64,000 nucleotides of DNA, from positions 2,206,561-2,270,560 of the forward strand of contig NZ_CP036172.1 of NCBI RefSeq assembly GCF_017357525.1. Reading direction: 5' to 3'. Both the position numbers and the translations under genes were made by a program. The DNA comes from Methanofollis aquaemaris. Lineage in GTDB: Archaea; Halobacteriota; Methanomicrobia; Methanomicrobiales; Methanofollaceae. A model generated the notes under the pieces. The model made no database searches, was not told the DNA's origin, and saw only the letters and a list, made by a program, of their open reading frames with translations. This document shows, piece by piece, positions 8,701-18,203 of the stretch; positions within the stretch are counted from its first letter, which is position 1, and each line of letters starts with the position of its first letter.

Positions 8701-8795
8701 TTGAGAGGGATCAAGAATCCTTTCACACCTCAAAACGCCGCTCAGAACAATGTTTCCGCGGTATGCCTGAGGCGTGCTCTCGGTTCATACTTGAT
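8701..8795 (+). repeat. Conserved tail next to element copy 2
   Basis: It contains GATCAAGAATCC (8709-8720), CAGAACAATGTT (8743-8754) and GGTATGCCTGAGGCGTGC (8760-8777). The same ordered blocks occur beside copies at 14.1 kb (inverted), 19.4 kb and 58.6 kb, always next to the right arm. Confidence 0.7.
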
Positions 8796-8830
8796 TCTCA
8801 GGGCCAAAAAAAGAGGCCCCTTCGCCGCAC

Positions 8831-9685
8831 TCACTCCCTGACCGGGTACTGGATCTCGGTCATGAGGTCTGCGGCCGCGGTCTCTGCCGGGTCGTTGAGA
8901 TAGATCTCGCGCTCAGGCCCGGTCTGGTGCAGGCTGTGGGCGGCGAGATACTCCCTCACCTGCCGGTGGGCTAGAGGAAGGTTCTCATGCGGTCCCTGGT
9001 ACAGCGTCGAGAGGACCCGGCACCCTGGCAGCACCCGCACTTCGATGGCCGGATCCCTGACTGTCACCGCTCCCGCGACCGGGAGGGCCACCTCGACATC
9101 GCAGTCGCTTCCGTTCTCGTCTCCGGCATGACAGATCGAGATGACGGTGCCGGTGACCTTCACCATGGCGTTCCTGTTCTCAGGGAGGGCAACCTCCCGG
9201 CAGAGTTTCTCGATCATCGGGCCGGTGACCTCTGCATATGCTCCTTTCTCACGGGTCGAGACGACGCGCAGGGGCGCGACTTCTTTGATTGTCCATTCGG
9301 TAAGTGACATCTTGAACAACTCCTTCAACGGGTCTGCCGACGACAGCACCCGTTCCACCCCATGCAACCGATCGATCTCCTGCCTGACGGCACGGCGCCG
9401 CATCTGCATGAGTCCTGCAACGACCCTGGTATCTCCCTGGTCCAGGGCGTCGAGGACTGCCCCCACCTCGTCCAGGGAGAACCCGAGACCGGCAAGGGCG
9501 CGGATCCTGACGGCCCGGTCGATCTGGGCGATCGCATAATACCGGTAGCCTGAACAGAGGTCCTTTGCCACCGGCACCAGCAGGCCCTTCTGGTCGTAGC
9601 AGTGCAGCGCTTTCTTCGAGAGCCGGGTCAGGTGGGAGAACTTCCCGATCGGGATCTGATCGATTGGCATGGTATGATCAATCAT
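8831..9685 (-). CDS. MerR-family regulator with GyrI-like effector domain
   Basis: A 284-residue transcription factor. The winged-helix MerR domain is at residues about 11-80 (IGKFSHLTRLSKKALHCYDQKGLL, then GYRYYAIAQIDRAVRIRALAGLGFSLDEVG), followed by a coiled-coil dimerisation segment (about 85-125) and a GyrI/BmrR-type ligand-binding domain (about 133-284). BltR/BmrR relatives bind hydrophobic cations and activate exporters; the ligand here is unknown. A second in-frame ATG at 9670 is possible. No efflux gene is adjacent, so its target is not evident from context. Confidence 0.9.
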   Translation of the reverse strand: MIDHTMPIDQIPIGKFSHLTRLSKKALHCYDQKGLLVPVAKDLCSGYRYYAIAQIDRAVRIRALAGLGFSLDEVGAVLDALDQGDTRVVAGLMQMRRRAVRQEIDRLHGVERVLSSADPLKELFKMSLTEWTIKEVAPLRVVSTREKGAYAEVTGPMIEKLCREVALPENRNAMVKVTGTVISICHAGDENGSDCDVEVALPVAGAVTVRDPAIEVRVLPGCRVLSTLYQGPHENLPLAHRQVREYLAAHSLHQTGPEREIYLNDPAETAAADLMTEIQYPVRE

Positions 9686-9830
9686 GGAGAGCGGTGATAA
9701 TAGGGCCTGGTTCTCTCCCCCGGGGGTGAGTTCGATAAAAGGAAAAGATTGGATTGTTCAGATGAGTTCGACACAGCCGGAGAGCTCTGTGTTTATCACG
9801 AATCGCCGGCACCAAAAAAAGTTGGAGGAC

Positions 9831-12422
9831 TCAGTCACGCCGCAGCGTGACCGTCACCTCGTCGAAGTCGAGCACCTCGACTTCTTCGCCTTCCACCGAG
9901 AAGGCGAACTTCGGGGCGAAGGCGTCCTCAGGAACCGCGACTTCCTCGCCGTCGAGGGTCACCGTCGCCGGGGGGGTGACGAGCATCTCGGGCGGTAGGG
10001 CCTCGACCGCCTGCATGAAGGCCTTCGCCTGCTTGCGCAGCTTCGGGCCGATCACTGCCATATTGAATGTGACGCCGGCCACCGACTTTTCGAGTTTCGG
10101 CTCGCCGGTCTTCCAGGCGACCGTGGCGTTCAACGCCCGCGCCACATCGCCTGAGTCGTCGATCTGGTCGGGTGCGTAGATGTTCACCCTCCCGAAGGGG
10201 GCGTTCAGGGCAAGGCCCACGTCGTGTTTGTACCGGCGGAGTTCTGCCGTGAGGTCGACCACATGGTCGCCGATCCGCTCGGCCTCCGCGTCCTCGACGG
10301 CAATCTCAACCCACGGCTGCTTCAACACCGAGCCCTCCCTGAACTGGGCCCAGCACTCCTCGGCGAAGTGTGGTGTATAGGGTGCGATCATCCGACAGAG
10401 GGCGTCGACGGTGATGGTCAGGGCTCGGCAGGCGCTCGCGCGTTCAGGAGCGTCGGAGTACAGCCGGCCTTTCACCAGTTCGATGTAATCATCTGCGAGG
10501 ATGTTCCTCGTGAAGTCCCGGATCGCCTTGAGCCCCTGGTCGAACTGGTAGGTCTCGAGGGCGTTCGTGACCTCGGCCACGGTCTCCGAGAGTTTTACAA
10601 GAAGCCAGCGGTCCAGGAGTTCGGTCACCTCGGCCGCCTCCTCCACCGGTTCGCGTTCGAGCTGGGTCAGTACAAAGCGGATGATGTTCCACATCTTGGT
10701 CTGAAACCTGGACGCCGCGACGACGTCGTTCCAGTTGAACATGATGTCCTGTCCGGTGGCTGAGCCCATCGCTCCCCACTGCCGGAAGGCGTCGGCGCCG
10801 TACTCTTTGAGCACGTCCTCGGGGGGGATGATGTTGTTGCGGCTCTTGGACATCTTGAATCCGTCCTCGCCCAGCACCATCCCGTTGACCAGGATCCCGT
10901 CCCACGGCCGCTCGCCGGTGAGGGCCACCGCGCGGAGGATGGTGTAGAAGGCCCAGGTTCTGATGATGTCGTGCCCCTGGGGCCGCAACTGCGCCGGGAA
11001 GATCTCGGGCGTGCCGCTCCCGTCCCATCCGGTGATGTTCAGGACCGAGATTGAGGAGTCCATCCAGGTATCCAGGACATCGTCCTCGCCAACAAACTCC
11101 TCCGACCCGCACGTCGGACAGGGGTGGTTGGGCTTTGTGACCGTCGGGTCGACTGGAAGGTCGGCCTCGTCGGGCAGGACCATCTCGCCACACTTCGCAC
11201 AGAACCAGACCGGGATCGGGGTGGCGAAGATCCGCTGGCGCGAGATGCACCAGTCCCACTCCATCTGCTCGACCCAGTTCTCCAGGCGCATCTGCATGTG
11301 CTCCGGGTACCACTTGACCTTCCGGGCGGCCTCCAGGATCTCCTCGGGCTTGATCCGCACGAACCACTGCCGCTCAGAGAGGATCTCGATCGGGGTCTTG
11401 CACCGCCAGCAGGTTCCTACCCGCTGTTCGAGTTTCTCCTGTCTCTTGAGGATCCCGGCCGTCTCCATGTCGGCGAGGATCGCCGTGCGGCACTCTTCGG
11501 CATTCATACCCTCGTACCGGCCGCAGAGCGCTGTCATCCTGCCTTTCCGGTCGATGGCCTTTCTGAGGGGGAGGTCGTATTTCTTCCACCAGTGGACATC
11601 CTGCTTGTCACCGAAGGTGCAGATCATCACGGCGCCGGAACCAAAGGAGGGGTCGACGTCCTCGTCCTTGATCACGACAACCTCATGGCCAAAGAGGGGC
11701 ACCGTCAGGTGCTTGCCGACGAGGTCGGCGTACCGCTCGTCCTCGGGGTGGACGGCGACCGCCACACAGGCCGCGAGGAGTTCGGGCCTGGTGGTCGCGA
11801 TCTCCAGGCCGTCGAAGTCGAAGAAGTTGAGCTTTGTCTCTCTGGCTTCATGGTTCACCTCGGCAAAGGCGATCGCCGTCTCGCAGCGGGTGCAGAAGTT
11901 CACCGGGTGCTCGCTCTGGTAGATATAGCCCTCTTTGAGCATCCGCAGGAAAGAGAGTTGCGTCTTCCCGAAGTACTTGGGGAGCATCGTGATGTACTCA
12001 TGGCTCCAGTCGGTCGAGAACCCGCACCGCCGCAGGGTGGTCCGCATCTTTGCGATGTTCTCGTGGGTGAGTTCCCGGCAGAGCCGCCGGAATTCCTCGC
12101 GCGGGACATCGTTTTTGGTGATGCCATGGATCTCTTCGACCTTGACCTCGGTCGGGAGACCGTGGCAGTCCCATCCCTGCGGGAACATTACGTTGTACCC
12201 GCGCATCCGCTTGTAGCGGGCGATGAAGTCGATATAGCACCAGTTCAGGGCGTTCCCGATATGGAAGTTGCCGGTGGGGTAGGGCGGCGGGGTGTCGATG
12301 ATGAACCGCGGCTTTTTCGAGTCGGGGTCAAAGTAGTTGTCCTCGTCGCACCATGTGCGCTGCCACCGCTCCTCCACTTCCCGAAAGTCGTAGTTTTTAG
12401 GGATCGTATGCGAGGATGACAT
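9831..12422 (-). CDS. valS: Valyl-tRNA synthetase
   Basis: Charges tRNA-Val. A class I synthetase of 863 residues with the HIGH-type motif [14 protein letters not shown] at about 47-60 and KMSKSRNN at about 523-530. The zinc-ribbon-like pairs CTRCETAIA (about 174), CWRCKTPI (about 340) and CAKCGEMV with CPTCGSEEF are visible, as is the editing domain from about 200 to 340. The anticodon-binding domain follows KMSKS and the C-terminus lacks a long coiled coil. AAAAAC about 30 nt upstream of the ATG suggests a short leader. Confidence 0.97.
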   Translation of the reverse strand: MSSSHTIPKNYDFREVEERWQRTWCDEDNYFDPDSKKPRFIIDTPPPYPTGNFHIGNALNWCYIDFIARYKRMRGYNVMFPQGWDCHGLPTEVKVEEIHGITKNDVPREEFRRLCRELTHENIAKMRTTLRRCGFSTDWSHEYITMLPKYFGKTQLSFLRMLKEGYIYQSEHPVNFCTRCETAIAFAEVNHEARETKLNFFDFDGLEIATTRPELLAACVAVAVHPEDERYADLVGKHLTVPLFGHEVVVIKDEDVDPSFGSGAVMICTFGDKQDVHWWKKYDLPLRKAIDRKGRMTALCGRYEGMNAEECRTAILADMETAGILKRQEKLEQRVGTCWRCKTPIEILSERQWFVRIKPEEILEAARKVKWYPEHMQMRLENWVEQMEWDWCISRQRIFATPIPVWFCAKCGEMVLPDEADLPVDPTVTKPNHPCPTCGSEEFVGEDDVLDTWMDSSISVLNITGWDGSGTPEIFPAQLRPQGHDIIRTWAFYTILRAVALTGERPWDGILVNGMVLGEDGFKMSKSRNNIIPPEDVLKEYGADAFRQWGAMGSATGQDIMFNWNDVVAASRFQTKMWNIIRFVLTQLEREPVEEAAEVTELLDRWLLVKLSETVAEVTNALETYQFDQGLKAIRDFTRNILADDYIELVKGRLYSDAPERASACRALTITVDALCRMIAPYTPHFAEECWAQFREGSVLKQPWVEIAVEDAEAERIGDHVVDLTAELRRYKHDVGLALNAPFGRVNIYAPDQIDDSGDVARALNATVAWKTGEPKLEKSVAGVTFNMAVIGPKLRKQAKAFMQAVEALPPEMLVTPPATVTLDGEEVAVPEDAFAPKFAFSVEGEEVEVLDFDEVTVTLRRD

Positions 12423-12752
12423 CTTCTTTCCTATTGTCTTTTCAAGTTTTTAACTCGTGGGGATGGGAAGGGAGAGCATGAAGTCGGCGCCCGGAGTATC
12501 CACTTTGAAGCAAAGCCTCAATCCTGGTCTATATTTCACGATGCCGGCCATGCTGCTCTGGTGGGGATGCTGAATACTCTCCTGGCAGATGTCCTGACTC
12601 ACCTATAGTATTGGGGTGTCCGGAAGAAGGGGCAGTCTATTTGATAGACGCTCCGCCGCCTGGGCGCGGGTCCGTTTCCAGGGATGAGATAGCGCAGGAG
12701 ATGCCGTGCCCCCGCCTCTCCCTACTACAAAGTTCTTTTTGGAGTACTCCCA
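12423..12752. other. Gene-free gap between valS and DUF92 gene
   Basis: This divergent intergenic stretch of 330 nt must hold promoters for both neighbours. The valS side has GTTAAAAACTTGAAAAG about 30 nt from the start. The other side has CTACAAAGTTC about 20-30 nt before the start. I see no RNA gene or element copy in it. Confidence 0.5.
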
Positions 12753-13961
12753 ATGATCATCCTGATGACTCGGGAGATCGGGCCTGCGCTGGCTGCTGTC
12801 CTTGCGGTCTTTGGGATCCTCATAGCTCCGCTGGTCCAGCCTGCATGGCTCCTCTCCCTGCTGGTGATCCTCTTCTCCGGCGTCCTCCTCTTGATCAAGG
12901 GGACACGGTATGTCTCGATCTCGATCATCGTCACCGCCCTGCTGTACGGCCTCGGCCTTCTCTCGCTGGCGGTCTTCGCCTCGACCCTGGCGATTATCGT
13001 CCTTGGTGAGTTCGCCTTCAGGGCGACCGGGGGAAAACCCCGGTCCTATATCGCCTACATCGTCTCGGGAATTCTGGGGGCGCTTGCGGCCATGGCCTAC
13101 CTCGGGGTCTTCTCCCCGCTCACTGTTCTCATCGGGGCGCTTGTCGCCGTATTTTTGAGAGCCGCCCTGGTCGGTCGCGAGGACGCCCTGATGATCGAGG
13201 CACTCGGCGTGGCTATGGCCCAGCAGCTCTTCTTTGAGATCGGCTACTCGATCGACCTCCAGTCGCTCCTCCTGGCTGCGGTCATCGCCCTGGTCTTTGG
13301 TTACCTCTCGTACCATTTCAGGGCCGCCGACCTCTCGGGCCTCTTCTCCGGGGCGATCATCGGCCTCCTCCTCATCGTCTTCGCCGATGTCCGCTGGTTC
13401 TTCATCATGCTCGTCTTCTTCATCCTGGGTTCAGGGGCGACGAAGTTCAAGTACAGAGAGAAGAACGACCTCGGGGTGGCGCAGTCCCATGGCGGGGTGC
13501 GGGGCTACCTGAACGTCTTTGCGAACGGCCTCGTCGCGACGGTCGGCGCGGTGCTGTACGGGATCACCGGCCACCCGGCCTGTATCGCACTCTTCCTCGG
13601 GAGCGTGGCCTCGGCCGCGGCCGACACGGTGGCTTCCGAGATCGGAGTGATGGGCGGTCGGCCGTACCTGATCACCACCCTCGAACGGGTGTCGCCGGGC
13701 ACCAACGGTGGGGTGACCCTGCTCGGCGAGGCGGTGGGACTGGGTGCGGCGGCGTTTGTCTCCCTCACCGCCTGGGCCCTCGGCGTGGCCGACCCCTGGA
13801 TCGCGGTCATCGGGATGATTGCCGGTTTTGTCGGGACCAATGTGGACAGCGTCGTCGGGGCGACCCTGGAGAACCGTGGGGTCTTCGGGAACGCGGGCAC
13901 CAACCTCATCGCCACGCTGGGCGGCGGGATCTGCGCTGCGGGACTGGCGCTCCTGCTCTGA
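12753..13961 (+). CDS. DUF92 (TIGR00297-type) integral membrane protein
   Basis: A 402-residue membrane protein with about ten hydrophobic segments. The C-terminal half carries the family hallmarks: KYREKNDLGVAQSHGGVRG, SAAADTVASEIGVMGGRPYLITT, and VGTNVDSVVGATLENRG. Plant VTE6, a member of this family, phosphorylates phytyl phosphate, so a polyprenyl-phosphate kinase role is plausible but unproven here. A GGAG ribosome-binding site at 12741-12744 sits 8 nt before the ATG within the palindrome GGAGTACTCC. A second ATG at 12765 is possible. The first part of the protein is extra hydrophobic sequence compared with bacterial relatives. Confidence 0.85.
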   Translation: MIILMTREIGPALAAVLAVFGILIAPLVQPAWLLSLLVILFSGVLLLIKGTRYVSISIIVTALLYGLGLLSLAVFASTLAIIVLGEFAFRATGGKPRSYIAYIVSGILGALAAMAYLGVFSPLTVLIGALVAVFLRAALVGREDALMIEALGVAMAQQLFFEIGYSIDLQSLLLAAVIALVFGYLSYHFRAADLSGLFSGAIIGLLLIVFADVRWFFIMLVFFILGSGATKFKYREKNDLGVAQSHGGVRGYLNVFANGLVATVGAVLYGITGHPACIALFLGSVASAAADTVASEIGVMGGRPYLITTLERVSPGTNGGVTLLGEAVGLGAAAFVSLTAWALGVADPWIAVIGMIAGFVGTNVDSVVGATLENRGVFGNAGTNLIATLGGGICAAGLALLL

Positions 13962-13987
13962 AGAAGGGTTTGTAGGGTTTTTAGGCT

Positions 13988-14075
13988 TTGTTGAATCGTT
14001 CATGAAGCGAAAGCACGCCTCGGGTATGCCGCATGAACATTGTTCTGAACGCTTCGAGTGTGGGAGGATCCTTGC
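13988..14075 (-). repeat. Conserved tail of element copy 3
   Basis: Read on the minus strand it contains GGATCCTCCCACAC, CAGAACAATGTTCATG and CATACCCGAGGCGTGC, followed by TTCGCTTCATGAACG, matching the tail of copy 2 block by block. Confidence 0.7.
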
Positions 14076-14119
14076 CCTCTCTCAATTGCGACCGGGCGGC
14101 GGGGAAAGCACTCCTCAAT

Positions 14120-14293
14120 CGCCGCCCCCCTGGTCTCTTCACCGTGGAGGGTCCGGCGGCTCTTTCCCCGGCACCGGACGGCTGGTTCAGATCTTTTGGT
14201 TGGGGAGGCACTTCTGATCGACGTGCCTTCCCCCACGCTCGCACCTGGGGCGCTGCCCCCGGACCCCAGCATGAAGATTGGGCCGGGAAGGCC
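14120..14293 (-). repeat. Dispersed double-hairpin element, copy 3
   Basis: Inverted relative to copies 1 and 2. Read on the plus strand it begins CGCCGCCCCCC and ends GGCCGGGAAGGCC. The right-arm inner hairpin has decayed, whereas the left-arm hairpin GGGGCGCTGCCCC is retained. The centre reads CACTTCTGATCGACGTGCC. It lies between convergent genes. Confidence 0.85.
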
Positions 14294-14342
14294 ACATCAA
14301 AGATCTAGAGAGAAGAGGTTCGTTCAATAGTATGGTGGTGAT

Positions 14343-14359
14343 GGGGGGGCCAACCCCCC
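14343..14359. repeat. G/C-run hairpin GGGGGGG-CCAA-CCCCCC
   Basis: A strong short hairpin between convergent genes, 24 nt beyond the stop of the leftward membrane-protein gene. It could end transcription or stabilise the 3' end of that mRNA. It has no T-run, so a classical terminator is not proven. Confidence 0.4.
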
Positions 14360-14382
14360 TCCCGTCAGGATCCGGGATGACC

Positions 14383-15240
14383 TCAATACTTGTACCACCG
14401 CCCCTTCTCGTCGTACTCTCCCACCTCAACAATCGGTTCTTCGACGGTGCCATCGGCATGCCGCGCATAGAAGGCGGCCTTGAAGGCGAGGGTGAAGGGG
14501 AGGACGAGGACGATGAAGACCGCATAGGTAATGGCGGTGATCATGGCGCCGTCGGGCCCGAGGAGAGTGATGAACTGGGCCTGGGTGGCGGTGGCGTTCG
14601 CCGCGTCGAAGGCGAAGGTCTCCCCGCTCTCCACGAGAGGAGCAAGTTTCTCATACACGAGCATGCTCCAGACGATGAGCACCCCGAAGCCCAGGATGAA
14701 GAGGGCGAAGAGGTTGACGAGATAGAAGAGGAGCACCTGCCAGAGCCTGGTGAGCACCACGGCGGCGCTCCGCTGGAGGGAGACAAAGACCCCGAGTTCT
14801 TCGGTGACCGCCGCCACATCGTAGAAGTAGGCGAAGAAGGCGAAGGAGAGGATGACCCCGAAGACGGCCGACCCGGCCATAGCAATGGCGTTCTCTCCCA
14901 GGACCAGGGTGATCGGGATCGCAAGGAGGAAGACCGTCACCACTGTAGCAAGGAAGAGGACGATCCCGGGGAGGAGGACTCTGAAGTAGCCCTTCTTCCC
15001 TTCTTCAAGGAAGACGGCCATGCTCCGGTCCTCACGGTGTGCGGTGCCATACGCTCCGGCCGCAAAGAAGGGGACAAGGAGCAGTCCGAGGAGAAGGATC
15101 TTGCCGGCGAAGAAGACCTCTCCCGAGAACTCGAGGAAGAGGTCGATGCCGAGGGCTGCGCCGGCGACGATGCCCGCCGCCCAGAATGCCGGGTATTTTG
15201 TGAGCAGGCCGAAGGTGTCCTGGAGGGATGCGAGTACCAT
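14383..15240 (-). CDS. Multi-pass membrane protein, unknown function
   Basis: A 285-residue protein with about six hydrophobic segments (from ILLLGLLLVPFFAAGAYGT onward) resembling the uncharacterised archaeal six-helix membrane proteins with a repeated DUF-like layout. The ATG at 15240 is chosen since it begins the hydrophobic protein (MVLASLQDTFGLLTKYPAFW) 7 nt after the stop of the upstream gene; longer versions would read through that gene. It ends with a polar tail (EEPIVEVGEYDEKGRWYKY). The pair looks like an operon. I assign no function. Confidence 0.8.
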   Translation of the reverse strand: MVLASLQDTFGLLTKYPAFWAAGIVAGAALGIDLFLEFSGEVFFAGKILLLGLLLVPFFAAGAYGTAHREDRSMAVFLEEGKKGYFRVLLPGIVLFLATVVTVFLLAIPITLVLGENAIAMAGSAVFGVILSFAFFAYFYDVAAVTEELGVFVSLQRSAAVVLTRLWQVLLFYLVNLFALFILGFGVLIVWSMLVYEKLAPLVESGETFAFDAANATATQAQFITLLGPDGAMITAITYAVFIVLVLPFTLAFKAAFYARHADGTVEEPIVEVGEYDEKGRWYKY

Positions 15241-15247
15241 ATCCTGG

Positions 15248-15838
15248 TCACCGGTTCCGTGGCATGGCGACGATCTCGCGCACCTGGAGGTCGAAGTACG
15301 AGGCCGTGTGCGAAGGCCTGATGACGCAGACGGTGTCGGCACCGGTGGCGGTTCCGCCGACGGCGACGATCTCCTCGTCCACCCTGATCGCGCCATGGTC
15401 GGCGGCGATGAGCGAGCACTCGACGGCCACCTTCAGGCCGACGGCCACCGTCCGCCTGAGCGCCTCGGCGATCGCCTCGGTCCTTGACGACCCGCCGAGT
15501 TTCGGCGACCTGGAGATCGCCCGCTCCAGGCCGGAGAGGGCATGGGTCCCGGTGACGATCTCGGCGCCTGCCGCCCGCAGGGTTGCGGCCGCCCCGGGAT
15601 CGAAGTCCCAGACCCCGGGCGCTGAGAAGCCGACGACATGGGTGACGGCCACCAGACGCAGGTCGGTACCTTCCATTGCCCTGAGGAAGGCGAGGGCGGT
15701 CTTGCCGGTGGAGGAGGCCACGACGATGGTGTTGATCCCTGCTTCCTGCGCGCGCTCGACGGCGAACCTGGCGGCGTCCTCGGTGTTTGCCTCACCGGGT
15801 TCGTCGAAATAATAGGTCTTCCGTGTAATGTAGCCCAT
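15248..15838 (-). CDS. Pyruvate-kinase alpha/beta-domain-like protein
   Basis: A 196-residue stand-alone protein resembling the C-terminal alpha/beta domain of pyruvate kinase (COG1751-type). The start MGYITRKTYYFDEPGEANTEDA and the block INTIVVASSTGKTALAF are typical, as is LVAVTHVVGFSAPG. No pyruvate kinase catalytic barrel is present, so it is not pyruvate kinase; the biochemical role is unknown. It diverges from ychF across only 42 nt. Confidence 0.8.
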   Translation of the reverse strand: MGYITRKTYYFDEPGEANTEDAARFAVERAQEAGINTIVVASSTGKTALAFLRAMEGTDLRLVAVTHVVGFSAPGVWDFDPGAAATLRAAGAEIVTGTHALSGLERAISRSPKLGGSSRTEAIAEALRRTVAVGLKVAVECSLIAADHGAIRVDEEIVAVGGTATGADTVCVIRPSHTASYFDLQVREIVAMPRNR

Positions 15839-15880
15839 GGTACCAGATTAATAAGAGTACAAAGGTAAAAGTGAATTGTT
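15839..15880. promoter_or_regulatory. Bidirectional promoter upstream of ychF
   Basis: The 42-nt gap between divergent genes is AT-rich. ATTAATAAG at 15847-15855 lies about 28 nt before the ychF ATG, the expected distance for a TATA box of a nearly leaderless transcript. No good ribosome-binding site is present. Confidence 0.5.
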
Positions 15881-17053
15881 ATGATTACGCTTGCACTGGC
15901 CGGAAAACCAAACTGCGGCAAATCGACATTTTTCAAGGCCGCGACCATGGCGCAGGTTGAGATCGCCAATTACCCGTTCACCACCATCGACGCGAACCAT
16001 GGCGTCGCCTATGTGCGGACGACGTGCCCGTGCAAAGAACTCGGCATCGAGGGCTGCACCCAGTGCCAGGACGGCGTGCGCTTTGTCCCCATTGCCTTCA
16101 TCGACGTGGCGGGCCTGGTGCCCGATGCGCACAAGGGGCGGGGGCTCGGCAACCAGTTCCTGGACAACCTCAGGCAGGCCGACGCCATCCTCCATGTAGT
16201 GGACGCCAGCGGGGCCACCGACGAGGAGGGTAACCCGGTCGAACCCGGAAGCCATGACCCCAGGGAGGATATCAAGTTCCTGGGCGTCGAGATGACGATG
16301 TGGGTCCACGGCATCCTTGCAAAGCACTGGCCCCGTATCCAGCGGCAGGCCCAGTCGAAGAACTACAATATCCACGACGGCGTGGCCGAAGTCCTTGCGG
16401 GCCTCGGGATCACCTTCGAGGACTCGCTGCACGCGGAGAACGAGCTCGGGATCGACCTGCAGCGTTCGGAGATCGGGAACCTTGTCCCCTTCTGTGAACT
16501 GCTGCTTGCAAAGAACAAACCGGTTCTCTTTGTCGGGAACAAGATGGACACCGCTGATAAGGCCCTGCTCGGCGAACTCACGGAGATGGGAGGCGTGGTC
16601 AGCAGCGCCGCTGCCGAACTCGCCCTGCGGATGGCCGCGGATGGGGGGTTCATCCACTATATCCCCGGCGACCCCTCGTTCACGATCAAGGAAGACGCAA
16701 ACCTCTCCGCCCAGCAGAGGGCCGGACTCGAACATCTCGCTGTCATGATGACCGAGCACGAGGGGACCGGCGTCCAGCAGGCGATCGACCGGGCGGTCTT
16801 CGAACTCCTCGACCAGATCGTTGTCTACCCGGTTGAGGACGAGCGCCACTTCACCGACAAGCAGGGTCGGGTTCTCCCTGACGCCTTCCTGATGCCGAAG
16901 GGCTCCACCCCGAAAGATCTCGCCTTCCGCGTCCACACCGATATCGGCGAGGGCTTCCTGTACGCCGTCGACGCCAGGACCGACATGCGGATCAAGGAGA
17001 GCACCGAACTGAAGAACGGCGACATCATCAAGATCGTAAGCGCCAAGAAGTGA
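15881..17053 (+). CDS. ychF: YchF/OLA1-type translation-associated NTPase
   Basis: A 390-residue Obg-superfamily P-loop NTPase that binds ribosomes. G1 GKPNCGKST is at residues 8-16, G3 DVAGLVPDAHKGRGLG near residue 75, and NKMD near residue 222. A helical insertion follows, and a C-terminal TGS domain (about 320-390) ends in LKNGDIIKIV. The archaeal form has a CPCKELG...CTQCQDG cysteine insert near residue 50, not seen in bacterial YchF. Canonical G4 is NKMD rather than NxxE, so nucleotide preference should not be assumed. Confidence 0.95.
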   Translation: MITLALAGKPNCGKSTFFKAATMAQVEIANYPFTTIDANHGVAYVRTTCPCKELGIEGCTQCQDGVRFVPIAFIDVAGLVPDAHKGRGLGNQFLDNLRQADAILHVVDASGATDEEGNPVEPGSHDPREDIKFLGVEMTMWVHGILAKHWPRIQRQAQSKNYNIHDGVAEVLAGLGITFEDSLHAENELGIDLQRSEIGNLVPFCELLLAKNKPVLFVGNKMDTADKALLGELTEMGGVVSSAAAELALRMAADGGFIHYIPGDPSFTIKEDANLSAQQRAGLEHLAVMMTEHEGTGVQQAIDRAVFELLDQIVVYPVEDERHFTDKQGRVLPDAFLMPKGSTPKDLAFRVHTDIGEGFLYAVDARTDMRIKESTELKNGDIIKIVSAKK

Positions 17054-17080
17054 GCGGGACCCCGGGGCCAAACCGCTATC

Positions 17081-17086
17081 TTTTTT
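17081..17086 (+). terminator. T-tract after ychF
   Basis: Six T residues at 17081-17086 lie about 28 nt after the ychF stop, with CCCCGGGGCC just before them. This is consistent with archaeal termination. Confidence 0.45.
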
Positions 17087-17093
17087 ACTCCCA

Positions 17094-17110
17094 GAGGTGG
17101 ATCTTCACCT
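17094..17110 (+). promoter_or_regulatory. Hairpin that can hide the ribosome-binding site
   Basis: AGGTG (17095-17099) pairs with CACCT (17106-17110) around a six-base loop, and the next base is the A of the ATG at 17111. The Shine-Dalgarno bases GAGGTG are in the left strand of the stem. Confidence 0.5.
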
Positions 17111-17431
17111 ATGAGTGGCGAGGTCTACCAGGCACAGGTGCTCAAGAACTTTTTTGAGACGATCACCGGACCTGACCGGAACCTCTCCAGGATTTTCATG
17201 TGCGTCCTCTCTCTCGCGAAACTCCGGATGGAAACGCCCGAGATGGTGGCGCACCTCACTGATCAGCTCCGCAAGAGCCGCCAGCACCGCGAGCTCTCCA
17301 TTGATATTCTGGACTATATGTGCTCGTGCGCGAGCGAACTCGACGTGGTCCCGGTCCAGACGGCCTTCGGGGTCAAGGACGTCAGAGAGATCGCCGAGAC
17401 GTTTGAAGGGATCTCGATCGACTCGTTCTGA
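17111..17431 (+). CDS. Conserved-looking small soluble protein, unknown
   Basis: One hundred and six residues, mostly helical with no membrane segment (MSGEVYQAQVLKNFFETI at the start; MCSCASELDVVP near residue 75). I do not recognise the family. It has a ribosome-binding site GAGGTG, its own start after a T-tract, and a T-run terminator after it, so it appears to be a single-gene unit. Codon use matches its neighbours. Confidence 0.75.
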   Translation: MSGEVYQAQVLKNFFETITGPDRNLSRIFMCVLSLAKLRMETPEMVAHLTDQLRKSRQHRELSIDILDYMCSCASELDVVPVQTAFGVKDVREIAETFEGISIDSF

Positions 17432-17448
17432 GGTCGTGCGGGAGAGAC

Positions 17449-17455
17449 TTTTTTT
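17449..17455 (+). terminator. T-run terminator
   Basis: Seven T residues 18 nt after the stop of the 106-residue protein gene. Confidence 0.5.
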
Positions 17456-17653
17456 GTGCTCTTGAAGAGCGGTGGCGGTCGCTCGCAACTGGAAGAGAAA
17501 ACCTGCAGGGAGCAGATGGAGTTTTTCAATAGGATCTCTGGTGGCGCCTCAAGCACGAAAGGTCGCCAACACGATGTAATTGAACGAGATCTCTCTCTCC
17601 TCGCGTGAAGAGAACGCCGGGAACGACACCATCCTTTTCATGATCTCTCCTCT

Positions 17654-17831
17654 GCCTTCCTGCCTCTATCTTCGTCCAGGAGGTCCCGGGGCAGCGCCCC
17701 CGCGCGAGCATGGGGGAAGGCACATCGATCCGACGTGCCGCCCCACAGAAAAACGAAGAAATTTTTGTCCTTTTCTCGTGCCGGGGGGCGACCCCCGGAT
17801 CCCCCCGAATGAGGATAGGCGGGGGGCGGCG
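17654..17831 (+). repeat. Dispersed double-hairpin element, copy 4
   Basis: Left end GCCTTCCTGCCTCTATC, inner hairpin GGGGCAGCGCCCC, left-arm close GGGGGAAGGC, centre GGCACATCGATCCGACGTGCC with a one-base insertion, then the right arm with CCGGGGGGCGACCCCCGG and the end GGGGGGCGGC. It lies between two rightward genes in a 772-nt gene-free gap. The rest of that gap shows no convincing gene. Confidence 0.87.
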
Positions 17832-17937
17832 ATGGTTTGTGTTCCTGTCCATTGCCTCGTCTTGAGGAGCGTGATCAGGGGTCTCGAAAGGTCTGACATT
17901 TGAGGCCAGACTCGCCACCAGGCGAATGATTCATCCC

Positions 17938-17954
17938 GGATACTTTTGGGATAT
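17938..17954 (-). repeat. 17-bp repeat, copy 2 (inverted)
   Basis: Plus-strand GGATACTTTTGGGATAT is the exact reverse complement of the copy at 7906-7922. It lies about 107 bp right of element copy 4 and is embedded in AT-rich sequence. Confidence 0.8.
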
Positions 17955-18203
17955 GTTCATAATTAAAGTAGATTTTCCAGTGGCTGAGTGTCCGACGATG
18001 ATATCACGAACCATATATGGAATGAAAAGATATTGCATGGTTTGGAGATGGAAACGATCCCCCCGGGAACTCTGGAACATCCTTCGGGTGCTGAACAGGT
18101 ATCTCCATCATCTGGAGGTATGGATCATTACCTTGCAGAGGAATGATGCGATTAGATCTCCCGGATACTGAGAGAGATCAGAATGAAAGAACCCTGATAC
18201 GCA

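Noticed and set aside
11124-12419. A 431-codon open frame antisense to valS
   Set aside because: GC-rich coding DNA commonly produces long antisense frames. Composition is Arg/Pro/Gly-rich and valS is certain.
15248-15838. Pyruvate kinase
   Set aside because: Only the C-terminal-type domain is present; there is no catalytic barrel.
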